The notes below the pieces were generated by a model that had not been told where the DNA came from, did no database searches, and worked only from the letters and a program-made list of their open reading frames with translations. A DNA stretch of 35,045 bases, taken from Kiritimatiellota bacterium. Lineage in GTDB: Bacteria; Verrucomicrobiota; Lentisphaeria; Victivallales; JAADHT01. The stretch lies in NCBI GenBank assembly GCA_030590505.1, contig JAUUYH010000004.1, forward strand, positions 1 through 35,045. The letters run 5' to 3'. A program made the translations under genes and the position numbers. Positions 16,925 to 23,780 of this stretch are shown here, one piece after another (the stretch's first letter is position 1; every line of letters begins with the position of its first letter).

Positions 16925-16977
16925 GAAACGCCCCCAAGGGACAGGGAACTAAACCCACCTTGGTGGGATTAAACCCA
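16925..16977. repeat. Dispersed double-hairpin repeat D, copy 2
   Basis: CCCCCAAGGG is followed by CCCACCTTGGTGGG, between the convergent ends of dctM and mscS. Confidence 0.8.
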
Positions 16978-17020
16978 TATCGCTAGACAAAAAAACTCAA
17001 GCAATGCAACCTCTGAGCAG

Positions 17021-17062
17021 AAAAAAACAAAGGGTGCATTGATTTGAGAATCAATGCATCCC
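17021..17062 (-). terminator. Intrinsic terminator of mscS
   Basis: On the minus strand a GGG..CCC base and a perfect 10-bp stem (TGCATTGATT against AATCAATGCA, four-base loop) are followed by TTTGTTTTTTT. It begins about nine bases after the mscS stop. Confidence 0.85.
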
Positions 17063-17070
17063 GACAAGTT

Positions 17071-17889
17071 CTACTTCTCCATATGTACATCTAACTGAGG
17101 GAATGGGATAGTAATACCTGCTTTATCAAGAGCGATTTTGATATCTTCATTGGTATTAAAAAAGACATCCCAGTAATCCGCAACGTCGACCCATGGACGG
17201 ACTGCAAAATTCACTGAATTATCTGCAAGTTCACTGACCCCGACGAATGGCTCTGGATCTTTCAATACCTTAGAGTTGGATGCTAATACCTTCATCATCG
17301 CATCTTTGGCCTGTTTAATATCTGAATCATAGGAGATTCCGAATGTAAGATCTATTCTTAAGCGACCTTCACTTGTGTAGTTGATAATATTGCTGCCTGC
17401 CAAAGGTCCATTGGGGATAATAATGGTTTTATTCTGCGGACTTAGCAGGACGGTATTGAAAATATGAATTTGTGTAACAACTCCGATATGTCCTTGGACT
17501 TCTATTAAATCTGAAATTTTAAACGGCTTTAAGATTAGCAAAAGAACTCCTCCAGCAAAATTAGAGAGACTGCCTTGTAGAGCAAGGCCGATCGCCAATG
17601 TTGCCGCAGAAAAGATTGCAATAAAAGAGGTTGTTTCGATACCGACCATGGATGCAACACTTAAGAGCAGCAAGATTTTAAGCACCCACGAAATAATATT
17701 TTTAATAAATGTAATTAATGTTACATCTGTCTTACTTCTGTGCATCCCTTTCTCAGTTATCTTAAGAAGATGCTTAATAACCCACAAACCAACAAGTAGG
17801 GTTATCAATGCCAGTAGAACTTTAGGTCCATACTCCATCATCATCAACACTGCTTGATCCATTAATTTTTGTACATCTAAATTATCCAT
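17071..17889 (-). CDS. mscS: Small-conductance mechanosensitive channel
   Basis: Inner-membrane channel that opens under membrane tension to release solutes on osmotic downshock. Three hydrophobic helices lie at about residues 17-38, 62-83 and 87-120. The pore-lining TM3 and the start of the beta domain show AIGLALQGSLSNFAGGVLLLILKPFKISDLIEV, a classic MscS signature. The C-terminal cytosolic domain contains VGVSELADNSVNFAVRPWV. At 272 aa it is close to the E. coli MscS length. AGGAAAAAAT precedes the ATG. It has its own terminator and is separated from pal by a 330-bp repeat-bearing gap, so it is probably a single-gene unit. Confidence 0.95.
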   Translation of the reverse strand: MDNLDVQKLMDQAVLMMMEYGPKVLLALITLLVGLWVIKHLLKITEKGMHRSKTDVTLITFIKNIISWVLKILLLLSVASMVGIETTSFIAIFSAATLAIGLALQGSLSNFAGGVLLLILKPFKISDLIEVQGHIGVVTQIHIFNTVLLSPQNKTIIIPNGPLAGSNIINYTSEGRLRIDLTFGISYDSDIKQAKDAMMKVLASNSKVLKDPEPFVGVSELADNSVNFAVRPWVDVADYWDVFFNTNEDIKIALDKAGITIPFPQLDVHMEK

Positions 17890-17956
17890 ATTTTTTCCTT
17901 TTTATATATGTGCTTTATGGGTACTTACAAAGAATCAAAAACAACTCTTCATTTTT

Positions 17957-17998
17957 TCCCACCAAGGTGGGTTTTATTCCCCGTTCCTTGGGGCATAC
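17957..17998 (-). repeat. Dispersed double-hairpin repeat D, copy 3 (inverted)
   Basis: CCCACCAAGGTGGG and the CCTTGGGG half of the first hairpin are present. It directly abuts repeat F copy 2. Confidence 0.8.
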
Positions 17999-18027
17999 TA
18001 TACTTTGCACGGATGCAATCTTAACAT
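17999..18027 (-). repeat. Dispersed repeat F, copy 2 (inverted)
   Basis: The reverse complement gives ATGTTAAGATT and ATCCGTGCAAAGTATA, as at 448-476. Confidence 0.75.
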
Positions 18028-18060
18028 TTTCTTTAAACTTAATTAGCTAGCAAAAGAAAA

Positions 18061-18088
18061 CAAGATATCTACCGCTTGCGGTATATAT
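18061..18088 (+). repeat. Dispersed repeat G, copy 1
   Basis: CTACCGCTTGCGGTATAT with an AAGAT lead-in is found inverted at 23470-23496. It contains the palindrome ACCGC-TT-GCGGT. Confidence 0.7.
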
Positions 18089-18219
18089 AAAAATATATTT
18101 TGCTAAGCTTTTATTAAAAGCGTATATACCTCGTATGCTTATCTACTTTGCAGATCTGTCGCAATGCTCGAGTAGACATCGAGGTAGTTTATTTTTTTAC
18201 CTAAATCGCGCAATCTAGG

Positions 18220-18777
18220 TTACATATTTGCTAGTATCAGCACGGCACGTCTATTTTTTGAGAAAACAGCTTCACCTATTCCGCTAACTGCAGGACGCTC
18301 TTCACCAAAACTCAGAGTCTGTATGCGGTTAGATGGAATGCCAATTATTATTAGATAGTCATGAACTGAAAGTGCACGGCGTTCGCCAAGGGCACGGTTG
18401 TACTCTTCGCTACCGCGTTCATCACAATAGCCTTCAACAATTAGACCAAGACTAGGGTTAGCATTCATATACGTTGCCACTTGATCAAGAATTTTCTTCT
18501 CCCTTGCTCCGATTGTAAATTTATCGTAAGAGAAGTAGATAACAGGAAGTTTAAGTTCCGGACGACGTTCCCATCCTCCTGGCCTTTCGCCTACAGGCCC
18601 ATCTTTAAAGCCTTCTGGAGTTAGCGGATCATCCAATGCAGGCGGAATACTCACAACCTCTCCTTCCGGATCGTCTCCACCAAATGGCCATAAATTCTTC
18701 ATTGTTTTACAGCCGGTTCCCAACATAATGGGCATCACAAACAACATACAGAGCAATATCATTCGGTAATCTCTCAT
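18220..18777 (-). CDS. pal: Peptidoglycan-associated lipoprotein (OmpA family)
   Basis: Outer-membrane lipoprotein that binds peptidoglycan and works with Tol proteins during cell division. A lipoprotein signal (about residues 1-22) ends in the lipobox LGTGC. A proline-rich linker leads to an OmpA-type domain at about residues 75-185: VIYFSYDKFTI, YMNANPSLGLIVEGYCDERGSEEYNRALGERRALSVHDYLI, where the Asp and Arg of the family peptidoglycan-binding site are kept. The 185-aa length is typical of Pal. GGAAG nine bases before ATG fixes the start. No tol genes are adjacent. Confidence 0.92.
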   Translation of the reverse strand: MRDYRMILLCMLFVMPIMLGTGCKTMKNLWPFGGDDPEGEVVSIPPALDDPLTPEGFKDGPVGERPGGWERRPELKLPVIYFSYDKFTIGAREKKILDQVATYMNANPSLGLIVEGYCDERGSEEYNRALGERRALSVHDYLIIIGIPSNRIQTLSFGEERPAVSGIGEAVFSKNRRAVLILANM

Positions 18778-18849
18778 CGCTTATCTTCCTTTTTTTTGTT
18801 ATTTTTCTAATTTTACATAACATTTTTACTTATTTAAACAACTTTGCAG

Positions 18850-18877
18850 TTGAATAACAGCTACTTTGAAATATAAT
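18850..18877 (+). promoter_or_regulatory. Candidate sigma-70 promoter of ilvE
   Basis: TTGAAT, a 16-bp spacer and a perfect TATAAT lie 55 bp before the ilvE ATG in the divergent pal/ilvE gap. Confidence 0.6.
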
Positions 18878-18932
18878 TATACACCTTAAAAAGGTATTTG
18901 TAAACAAAATTTAAAAAAAATGGTGATTTTTT

Positions 18933-19943
18933 ATGCCGAATATAGATTGGGATAAACTTAGATTTGAATATTCTACGACTCGTTCAAATATACGTTTCAA
19001 GTTTCAGGACGGTAAATGGGACAGTGGAACTCTGACTTCTGACTTTAATGTGAGCTTGCATATTGCATCCAGTTGCCTTCATTACGGGCAGGAGTGTTTT
19101 GAAGGACTTAAAGCAACTATGTCAAAAGATGGCAAGGTTCGAATATTCCGTCCAGAACAGAATGCTCGAAGAATGGCATCAACATCGAACTACCTTCTCG
19201 GCCCTGAGCTGCCAGAAGAGCTGTTTGTTGATGCTTGCCTGCGAGTTGCTAAAGATAATATTGACTATGTTCCACCATACGGGACTGGCGGTGCTCTCTA
19301 TATTCGTCCACTCCTGATTGGAACCTCTCCCAGGGTTGGAATTTCTCCAAGCGATGCATACGAATTTATTGTAATGGCAATGCCTGTAGGTCCCTACTAC
19401 AAAGAGGGCATTCATCCTGTAGATGCTCTGGTTATGGATAAGTTTGACCGTGCGGCACCGAATGGAACTGGAAATATCAAGGTTGGCGGTAACTATGCTG
19501 CTGGGTTGATGCCTGCGAAATACGCAAAAGATCGTGGTTACCCTATAAATCTGTTTCTGGATTCTGAAAGTCATAAATTTATCGATGAATTTGGAACAAG
19601 TAATTTTATAGGCATCACTCAAGACGATACGTATATTACTCCGAAATCTCCCTCTATTCTGCCGAGTATCACCAATGATTCGTTAATGCAAATTGCGAAA
19701 GACGCAGGAATGAAGACCGAACGCAGAAAAATTCCTATTGAAGAGCTTGCGGAACTTAAAGAGGTGGGAGCCTGCGGCACAGCTGTAGTGATAACACCGA
19801 TAAGTAACATTGCATATCGTGATGAGGTTTTCTCATACGGTGATACCTGCGGACCAGTTCTTAGAAGTCTCTACGATACATTGACCGGAATTCAATTCGG
19901 GGAACTTGAAGACAAGCACAACTGGCTTTTGGAAGTAAAATAA
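18933..19943 (+). CDS. ilvE: Branched-chain amino acid aminotransferase
   Basis: PLP enzyme that interconverts Leu, Ile and Val with their 2-oxo acids. Fold-type IV motifs are present: HYGQECFEGLKAT, VRIFRPEQNARRM, YIRPLLIGTSPRVGI, GTGNIKVGGNYAAGL with the PLP-binding Lys, EFGTSNFIGI and ACGTAVVITPI. It resembles the longer BCAT subgroup (about 340-360 aa) and not the 300-aa IlvE of E. coli. GGTGA six bases before ATG supports the start. It stands alone, with repeat A directly after the stop. A one-mismatch iterated palindrome is at 19514. Confidence 0.95.
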   Translation: MPNIDWDKLRFEYSTTRSNIRFKFQDGKWDSGTLTSDFNVSLHIASSCLHYGQECFEGLKATMSKDGKVRIFRPEQNARRMASTSNYLLGPELPEELFVDACLRVAKDNIDYVPPYGTGGALYIRPLLIGTSPRVGISPSDAYEFIVMAMPVGPYYKEGIHPVDALVMDKFDRAAPNGTGNIKVGGNYAAGLMPAKYAKDRGYPINLFLDSESHKFIDEFGTSNFIGITQDDTYITPKSPSILPSITNDSLMQIAKDAGMKTERRKIPIEELAELKEVGACGTAVVITPISNIAYRDEVFSYGDTCGPVLRSLYDTLTGIQFGELEDKHNWLLEVK

Positions 19944-19948
19944 TTTTT

Positions 19949-20010
19949 GGGTCTTCACCTAAATGAGTGGGTAACAGTAAAAAAAAAGATCAAGAAGAGA
20001 ACACAGATAA
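19949..20010 (+). repeat. Dispersed repeat A, copy 3
   Basis: GTCTTCACCTAAATGAGTGG, a run of A and GATCAAGAAGAGAACACAGA begin just after the ilvE stop. The B block that follows A at 16869 is replaced here by the iterated palindrome. Confidence 0.85.
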
Positions 20011-20011
20011 T

Positions 20012-20024
20012 TGCGAATTTCGCA
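20012..20024. repeat. Iterated palindrome TGCGAANTTCGCA (intergenic)
   Basis: Exact copy with T at the centre, joined directly to repeat A. It is the only exact copy outside a gene. Confidence 0.85.
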
Positions 20025-20148
20025 AATTTTTGATGCTGAATTGAAGATTAAGAGAAGAATTTAGATTAAGACAAAAAATTTGATTAAGACAAAGATTAAG
20101 AAAAAACGGTTTGAGCAAAATAAGAAGTAAATAAAATGTGCGAAGCCC

Positions 20149-20176
20149 AAGTACGTTAGACATTCCTGCCTAACGT
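20149..20176 (+). repeat. Dispersed palindromic repeat C, copy 3
   Basis: The best-paired copy: ACGTTAGACA and TGCCTAACGT around TTCC form a 10-bp stem with one mismatch. Confidence 0.85.
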
Positions 20177-20351
20177 ACGTGAAGAGGAGTAAGTATCAAT
20201 TCATCAACTAATTAGCGCATTTAGCAAACATTTAAATTTTACGTATTTCACTTCTCACAATTCACTCTTCCGCCTCCTTAGCGTCTTAGTACCCTTGCGT
20301 TAACTCTTCTCCTTCTGACTATCAAAAAGATTTGAGGCTGTTTAGGTATAA

Positions 20352-20400
20352 CGCAACCCACTAAGGTGGGTTTAATTTTCTGCCCCTTTGAGACATACAG
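20352..20400 (-). repeat. Dispersed double-hairpin repeat D, copy 4 (inverted, diverged)
   Basis: CCCACTAAGGTGGG is followed by TGCCCCTTTGAG. It lies about 65 bp beyond the trpG stop and may act in its termination. Confidence 0.65.
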
Positions 20401-20463
20401 AAGAGATCTAGCCACGGGAAGCCAAGGGGAAAGCAAGAGAATACAGATTAAGAGACATATTTT

Positions 20464-21039
20464 TTATGGCAAAGCTATATCTAGAAAGTTCTGCAGTAGT
20501 TTATGTCCGTATTCAGTGATAATTGATTCAGGGTGAAACTGCATTCCATATATCGGCAAACTCTTATGGGTAATTCCCATAATGATCTTGTCTTCTGTTG
20601 TTGCAGTAACCTCAAGAACATCAGGTAACGTTATCGGATCAATGGTCAGAGAATGGTAACGTGTCGCTTCAAACAGATCAGGAATCCCTTTAAAAAGCCC
20701 CTCTCCATGATGAAGAATCTTTGAAACTTTACCATGCATCAAATATGGTGCATGTACAATGTTCCCACCAAAAACCTCTCCGATAGACTGATGCCCGAGG
20801 CATATTCCAAGTGTAGGAATTTTTTTCTCAGCAGCATATCTAATCGCATCGCACGAAATGCCCGCCTCCTTTGGGGAACACGGCCCAGGCGAGATCACTA
20901 AAGCATTGAAATCTAGTTGATCCAGACCGCCTATATCTATCTTATCATTCCTGTAAACTTCAGGAGCATGTCCCAATTCACCTAAATACTGTACAATATT
21001 ATAAGTAAATGAGTCATAATTATCTATCATTAAAATCAT
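20464..21039 (-). CDS. trpG: Anthranilate synthase component II (glutamine amidotransferase)
   Basis: Class I glutaminase that feeds ammonia to TrpE; many such proteins also serve PabB. The N-terminal MILMIDNYDSFTYNIVQYLGELG, the SPGPCSPKEAG oxyanion segment, catalytic GICLGHQSIGEVFGG (Cys80) and QFHPESI (His169, Glu171) are all intact. The 191-aa length is normal. GGTGAAATT precedes ATG. It lies on its own, 18 kb from trpE, with a separate small RNA unit and terminator between it and eboE, so it must have its own promoter or rely on read-through. Whether it serves folate, tryptophan or both cannot be told from sequence. Confidence 0.93.
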   Translation of the reverse strand: MILMIDNYDSFTYNIVQYLGELGHAPEVYRNDKIDIGGLDQLDFNALVISPGPCSPKEAGISCDAIRYAAEKKIPTLGICLGHQSIGEVFGGNIVHAPYLMHGKVSKILHHGEGLFKGIPDLFEATRYHSLTIDPITLPDVLEVTATTEDKIIMGITHKSLPIYGMQFHPESIITEYGHKLLQNFLDIALP

Positions 21040-21182
21040 AATTTCACCAATGTTAAAAAGTATTCACGGATTTCTAATATAGTCCGTACCTCGAACTCTT
21101 CAACCGCTAAAACGCAGTAGAAAAATGAAAAAGGTAAAAAATCAATGAGATTTTTTCCTCGCAAAAGGGGCAGGGTGAAGGC

Positions 21183-21219
21183 AAAAAAAAACCTGGAAGT
21201 GTCCGGAGACACTCCCAGG
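21183..21219 (-). terminator. Strong intrinsic terminator with UCCG tetraloop
   Basis: On the minus strand CCTGGGAGTGTC pairs with GACACTTCCAGG (12 bp including one G-U pair) around a UCCG loop closed by C-G, a UNCG-type tetraloop. Nine T follow. Read on the plus strand the pair becomes an A-C mismatch and no U-tract follows, which fixes the orientation. Confidence 0.92.
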
Positions 21220-21280
21220 CCAAACCAAGGGGGGGAAGAATATAATATTTTTTAATATTTCTAAATTTTTACTCTTTCTA
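21183..21280 (-). ncRNA. Predicted sigma-54-dependent small RNA of about 98 nt
   Basis: The start is placed 12 nt downstream of the -12 GC of the sigma-54 promoter, and the end at the last U of the terminator. The first about 40 nt are A/U-rich. They are followed by a single-stranded UUCUUCCCCCCCUUGGUUUG stretch and the terminator hairpin. The RNA contains no AUG. A C-rich, unpaired segment could pair with G-rich ribosome sites, the way C-rich sRNA seeds do; this is an inference. No Rfam family was recognised. Confidence 0.6.
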
Positions 21281-21289
21281 TAATTGATA

Positions 21290-21307
21290 TAGCAAATCGC
21301 GTGCCAA
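21290..21307 (-). promoter_or_regulatory. Sigma-54 (RpoN) promoter
   Basis: TTGGCACGCGATTTGCTA on the minus strand matches the TGGCACG-N4-TTGCW consensus. The GG and GC pairs are exactly 12 bp apart, as required for -24/-12. Confidence 0.82.
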
Positions 21308-21409
21308 CTTTTTACCTTTCAATGTAATTCGTTGATATGTAAGGTAATAAAATTTTTATTCACATCTTCAACAAATAACTCGATTGCTAGTTGAGGTTAA
21401 AATCATGAT

Positions 21410-21439
21410 TATCATAATGATAGGATTATCATTTTGATA
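21410..21439. promoter_or_regulatory. Tandem palindromes, candidate enhancer-binding sites
   Basis: TATCATAATGATA (21410-21422) and TATCATTTTGATA (21427-21439) have the same arms and are spaced 17 bp start to start. They lie about 130-160 bp upstream of the predicted sigma-54 start, where enhancer-binding proteins usually bind. They also resemble Fur-type sites, so iron control is an alternative. A third palindrome, ATTACCAT-T-ATGGTAAT, lies at 21447-21463 in the end of eboE. Confidence 0.5.
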
Positions 21440-21440
21440 G

Positions 21441-22619
21441 TCAATTATTACCATTATGGTAATTATTCATAATATATCTGTACTCTTTGAGTATCATTTT
21501 TTCAATAGTTACTGGTTTTATTTTTTCAGGAAGTACGTTATATGTATATGTTTCTATTTCAATATTTGAGCATATTTCCGGATTATTGATAATTAGCTTT
21601 ATGACTTTGTTTAATTCAGTTGCTGCGGTTGCGAAATTCGCAGAAATGGATTTATAGAATATGGGCATATGAAAATGTATAACAAGTGATTGAGCTTGTT
21701 TTAGTGTTTGCAGATCGGAGTTGTTCTCGATATCTGAGATATCTTTGTATGCTGCAACGATTTTTTGTTTTGAGTTGAAAAATCTTGTCTGGTGCAGATA
21801 TACAAGATCTGCGAAATTCGCAAGTTCTTTGAGCAATGAGGTTGCATCAGTATTCGATTTTCCGCAAAGGGCGGTGCTTAATTGAATCTTAGCAATTGGT
21901 ACTCTAGCATTCAGCAGGCATTGGAGGCCGCTACCGGGAGTACCTTCTAGGAGTTCCTGGTGGCATGTATCATAACAGACCCCAATAAATTTTCTACTGT
22001 TTGCGGTTCGCAGATATTGTTTGCGAAATTCGCAGAATTCTTGTGGTGTCTCCCATATACAGTCGGGCTCCATTTCAACACCTAACGTAATTATTTTTCC
22101 TAATTTTGTCTTAATTTGTGCCAAATGCTCTGCTACTTGGTTCAGATTTTTTGCTATATCTGCTAGTTTCGCACTATTTTGGTGAAATTTATATGCACCA
22201 GGAACTGTACTGATGCTGCCGACAGTGTTGTCAGGTAGCAATTCGGCTAGTATATCAGCTACTCTACATGTAAAATCGAGTCTTAAATTTGAGCTCCAAT
22301 CGGGCAGATATACGTTCTCTTTTATTGGCCCATTATGAAATTTACCATACGGAAATGCATTAATAGTAAAGGAGTAAAAGTTATTATCAGCGAGTAGTGA
22401 TTTAAGTTGTGCGAGATTCGCAGATTGTTGTAACTCCTCAACTGACTCTGCATCAAGCCAGAGCCCAAGGGCAAACGGAGTATCATCAGTCAAGTTAAGG
22501 TTTCTGCGAATTTCGCACATTTTTGGAAGGATCGCTTTAACTGTATTTATATATCCCTCTTTGTTGCGTGGAAATAGATTAAGGCTGTAACATAAGTGAG
22601 TCGTTGGATTAATTTTCAT
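21441..22619 (-). CDS. EboE-like sugar-phosphate isomerase family TIM barrel
   Basis: Resembles EboE, the xylose-isomerase-like TIM-barrel protein of the ebo cluster, which in cyanobacteria and other bacteria moves metabolite precursors to the periplasm. Shared features are the HLCYSLNLFPRN start, FALGLWLDAES, FYSFTINAFPYGKFHNGPIKENVYLPDWS, GSISTVPGAYK, LGVEMEPDCIWETP and FIGVCYDTCHQELL, with acidic and His residues suited to a divalent metal. At 392 aa it is full length. The other ebo genes (eboA, B, C, D, F) are not in this window; its partner is a WaaP-like kinase gene 18 bp upstream. The gene is peppered with four exact and one near-exact copies of the iterated palindrome, which shape parts of its protein sequence. 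Confidence 0.8.
   Translation of the reverse strand: MKINPTTHLCYSLNLFPRNKEGYINTVKAILPKMCEIRRNLNLTDDTPFALGLWLDAESVEELQQSANLAQLKSLLADNNFYSFTINAFPYGKFHNGPIKENVYLPDWSSNLRLDFTCRVADILAELLPDNTVGSISTVPGAYKFHQNSAKLADIAKNLNQVAEHLAQIKTKLGKIITLGVEMEPDCIWETPQEFCEFRKQYLRTANSRKFIGVCYDTCHQELLEGTPGSGLQCLLNARVPIAKIQLSTALCGKSNTDATSLLKELANFADLVYLHQTRFFNSKQKIVAAYKDISDIENNSDLQTLKQAQSLVIHFHMPIFYKSISANFATAATELNKVIKLIINNPEICSNIEIETYTYNVLPEKIKPVTIEKMILKEYRYIMNNYHNGNN
21630..21642. repeat. Iterated palindrome TGCGAANTTCGCA (eboE-like gene, 1)
   Basis: Exact copy, read as A-N-F-A. Confidence 0.85.
21810..21822. repeat. Iterated palindrome TGCGAANTTCGCA (eboE-like gene, 2)
   Basis: Exact copy, read as A-N-F-A. Confidence 0.85.
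22022..22034. repeat. Iterated palindrome TGCGAANTTCGCA (eboE-like gene, 3)
   Basis: Exact copy, read in a different phase as C-E-F-R. Confidence 0.85.
22505..22517. repeat. Iterated palindrome TGCGAANTTCGCA (eboE-like gene, 4)
   Basis: Exact copy, read as C-E-I-R. A one-mismatch copy lies at 22410-22422, read as A-N-L-A. Confidence 0.85.
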
Positions 22620-22637
22620 AACAGGAAAATTTTCCCT

Positions 22638-23378
22638 TTAATGCCAACGTGGCAGCAATCTATTTAGCAGTTTGCTAGGCAAAATTTCTGAACGCAAAGA
22701 ACGCTTAAACTTCTTCCAGCATTTTGCCTTTACAAAAGATGATAAAATTGGAAAGTCAAAATACCATGGACATTTATCCATAGGACGAAACCTGTCTAGA
22801 TCAATCATAACAATATCATCAGAGCCTTGTTTGATATAAACATGCTTTGCAAAAAGGTCTGGATAGGTATATTTTGCAGAGTGAACCTGTTTCATTATAT
22901 CAGCCAACTGCGTAAGTATCGCCTCTTTTCTTTCGATAAAATCAGCAACAGCCACTTTGGGTGCCTTACCAGTAATCAACTCTCGAATTGAGCAGTATCC
23001 GCTGAGTTCTTTCAGCAATAGAAAGGCTGCCCGATTCTCTTCATCAATCATATATGCAACAACTTCGGGCGGCTTAATGTTAAATTCAGGCAGAACATTT
23101 ATTGCCTCAAACTCATTCCTTATCCCTTCAAAGGCAACTCCTTCAGCCTTTTTCAGGAAAAAAATATTATCCGCTATCTCTATTTTTGTTACACGACGAT
23201 TGATTTCTCCGCTATTTTTATCCGCATGCTCGCGCATAATGGTTGTCTCTATTCCTGTACGCTTTTCTAGATCGAGGGGTGTCTCTTTTGCAAAAGACAT
23301 AAAGGTCTCAACGGTAAAATCGGAGAACAGTTTCTCCGCCTTTTTATCATTCCAAATTATAGTGCTACTATTTTTCAT
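22638..23378 (-). CDS. WaaP/InaA-like lipopolysaccharide kinase family protein
   Basis: Protein-kinase-like fold of the group that phosphorylates LPS core heptose or Kdo. The N-lobe has IFFLKKAEGVAFEGIRNEFEAI, giving the ATP-binding Lys and the Glu of helix C. AAFLLLKELSGYCSIREL is the hinge region. QLADIMKQVHSAKYTYPDLFAKHVYI is the catalytic-loop region and IVMIDLDRFRP supplies the metal-binding Asp of the DFG-like segment. At 246 aa it is close to family length. No signal peptide is seen, so it is probably cytosolic or inner-face. It lies 18 bp upstream of the EboE-like gene, so the two are probably cotranscribed, which suggests a shared role in modifying an envelope or exported metabolite (inference). 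Confidence 0.82.
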   Translation of the reverse strand: MKNSSTIIWNDKKAEKLFSDFTVETFMSFAKETPLDLEKRTGIETTIMREHADKNSGEINRRVTKIEIADNIFFLKKAEGVAFEGIRNEFEAINVLPEFNIKPPEVVAYMIDEENRAAFLLLKELSGYCSIRELITGKAPKVAVADFIERKEAILTQLADIMKQVHSAKYTYPDLFAKHVYIKQGSDDIVMIDLDRFRPMDKCPWYFDFPILSSFVKAKCWKKFKRSLRSEILPSKLLNRLLPRWH

Positions 23379-23469
23379 TATTTTCAGTATCTCTTTTCTG
23401 TAATATCTAATTTATGTTATCAATATATAAACAGATAGATGGTGCATATACATAAGTGCATTCTCAAAA

Positions 23470-23496
23470 ATATACCGCAAGCGGTAGAGATCTTGT
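23470..23496 (-). repeat. Dispersed repeat G, copy 2 (inverted)
   Basis: The reverse complement reads CTACCGCTTGCGGTATAT with an AAGAT lead-in, as at 18061-18088. Confidence 0.7.
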
Positions 23497-23527
23497 ATTT
23501 CTTTTATTGACGACTAAACCTTAAGTG

Positions 23528-23557
23528 AAATGCTAAAATTTCACCCGCGTAAAGTAT
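23528..23557 (+). repeat. Dispersed repeat F, copy 3 (diverged)
   Basis: AAATGCTAAAATTTCACCCG then GTAAAGTATA aligns to the other F copies with several substitutions. Confidence 0.5.
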
Positions 23558-23780
23558 AGAAAACCTTAATCCCACAACTGGGGATTAATGGTAGAGACTA
23601 TACTCAATGACTGCAAATTAACATTATATGGCATAATATAGCTTCCATTATTAAAATTTCAATAGTCCATGAAGCGTGAAGATGAACTGAATCGTTAGAA
23701 ATATTTCTAAGAATGGACTACCTCGAACGAGTACAAGGCATCTATGCTTTTGAGGAAAGCATGAGCAAATATTTTTTAAT

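Larger units (their letters stand above)
17890..18219. other. Repeat-bearing spacer between pal and mscS
   Basis: It holds repeat D inverted (17957-17998), repeat F inverted (17999-18027), repeat G (18061-18088), and TACCTCG (18127) with CGAGGTA (18180), which could pair as the base of a 60-nt hairpin. A 9-bp stem follows immediately after the pal stop (18199-18220) without a U-tract. No gene is seen. Confidence 0.65.
19944..20463. other. Repeat-bearing gap between ilvE and trpG
   Basis: It holds repeat A copy 3, an exact iterated palindrome (20012), repeat C copy 3 and repeat D copy 4 inverted. Around 20277-20302 is a CCTTAGCGTCTTAG..CCCTTGCGTTAA-like phrase of internally repeated 9-mers. 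No gene is seen. Confidence 0.65.
21040..21440. other. Gap upstream of trpG holding a predicted small RNA unit
   Basis: On the minus strand it holds, in order, tandem palindromes (21410-21439), a sigma-54 promoter (21290-21307), a predicted RNA of about 98 nt (21183-21280) ending in a terminator, then about 140 nt of trpG leader with no other feature recognised. Confidence 0.7.

Noticed and set aside
20012-20024. LexA/SOS box reading of the TGCGAANTTCGCA palindrome
   Set aside because: Almost all copies lie inside coding regions of unrelated housekeeping genes and not at promoters, which does not fit a repressor operator.
21183-21219. trp attenuator upstream of trpG
   Set aside because: The hairpin and U-tract fit an attenuator in shape, but no leader ORF with Trp codons precedes it and there is a sigma-54 promoter just upstream, so a separate small RNA is the better reading.
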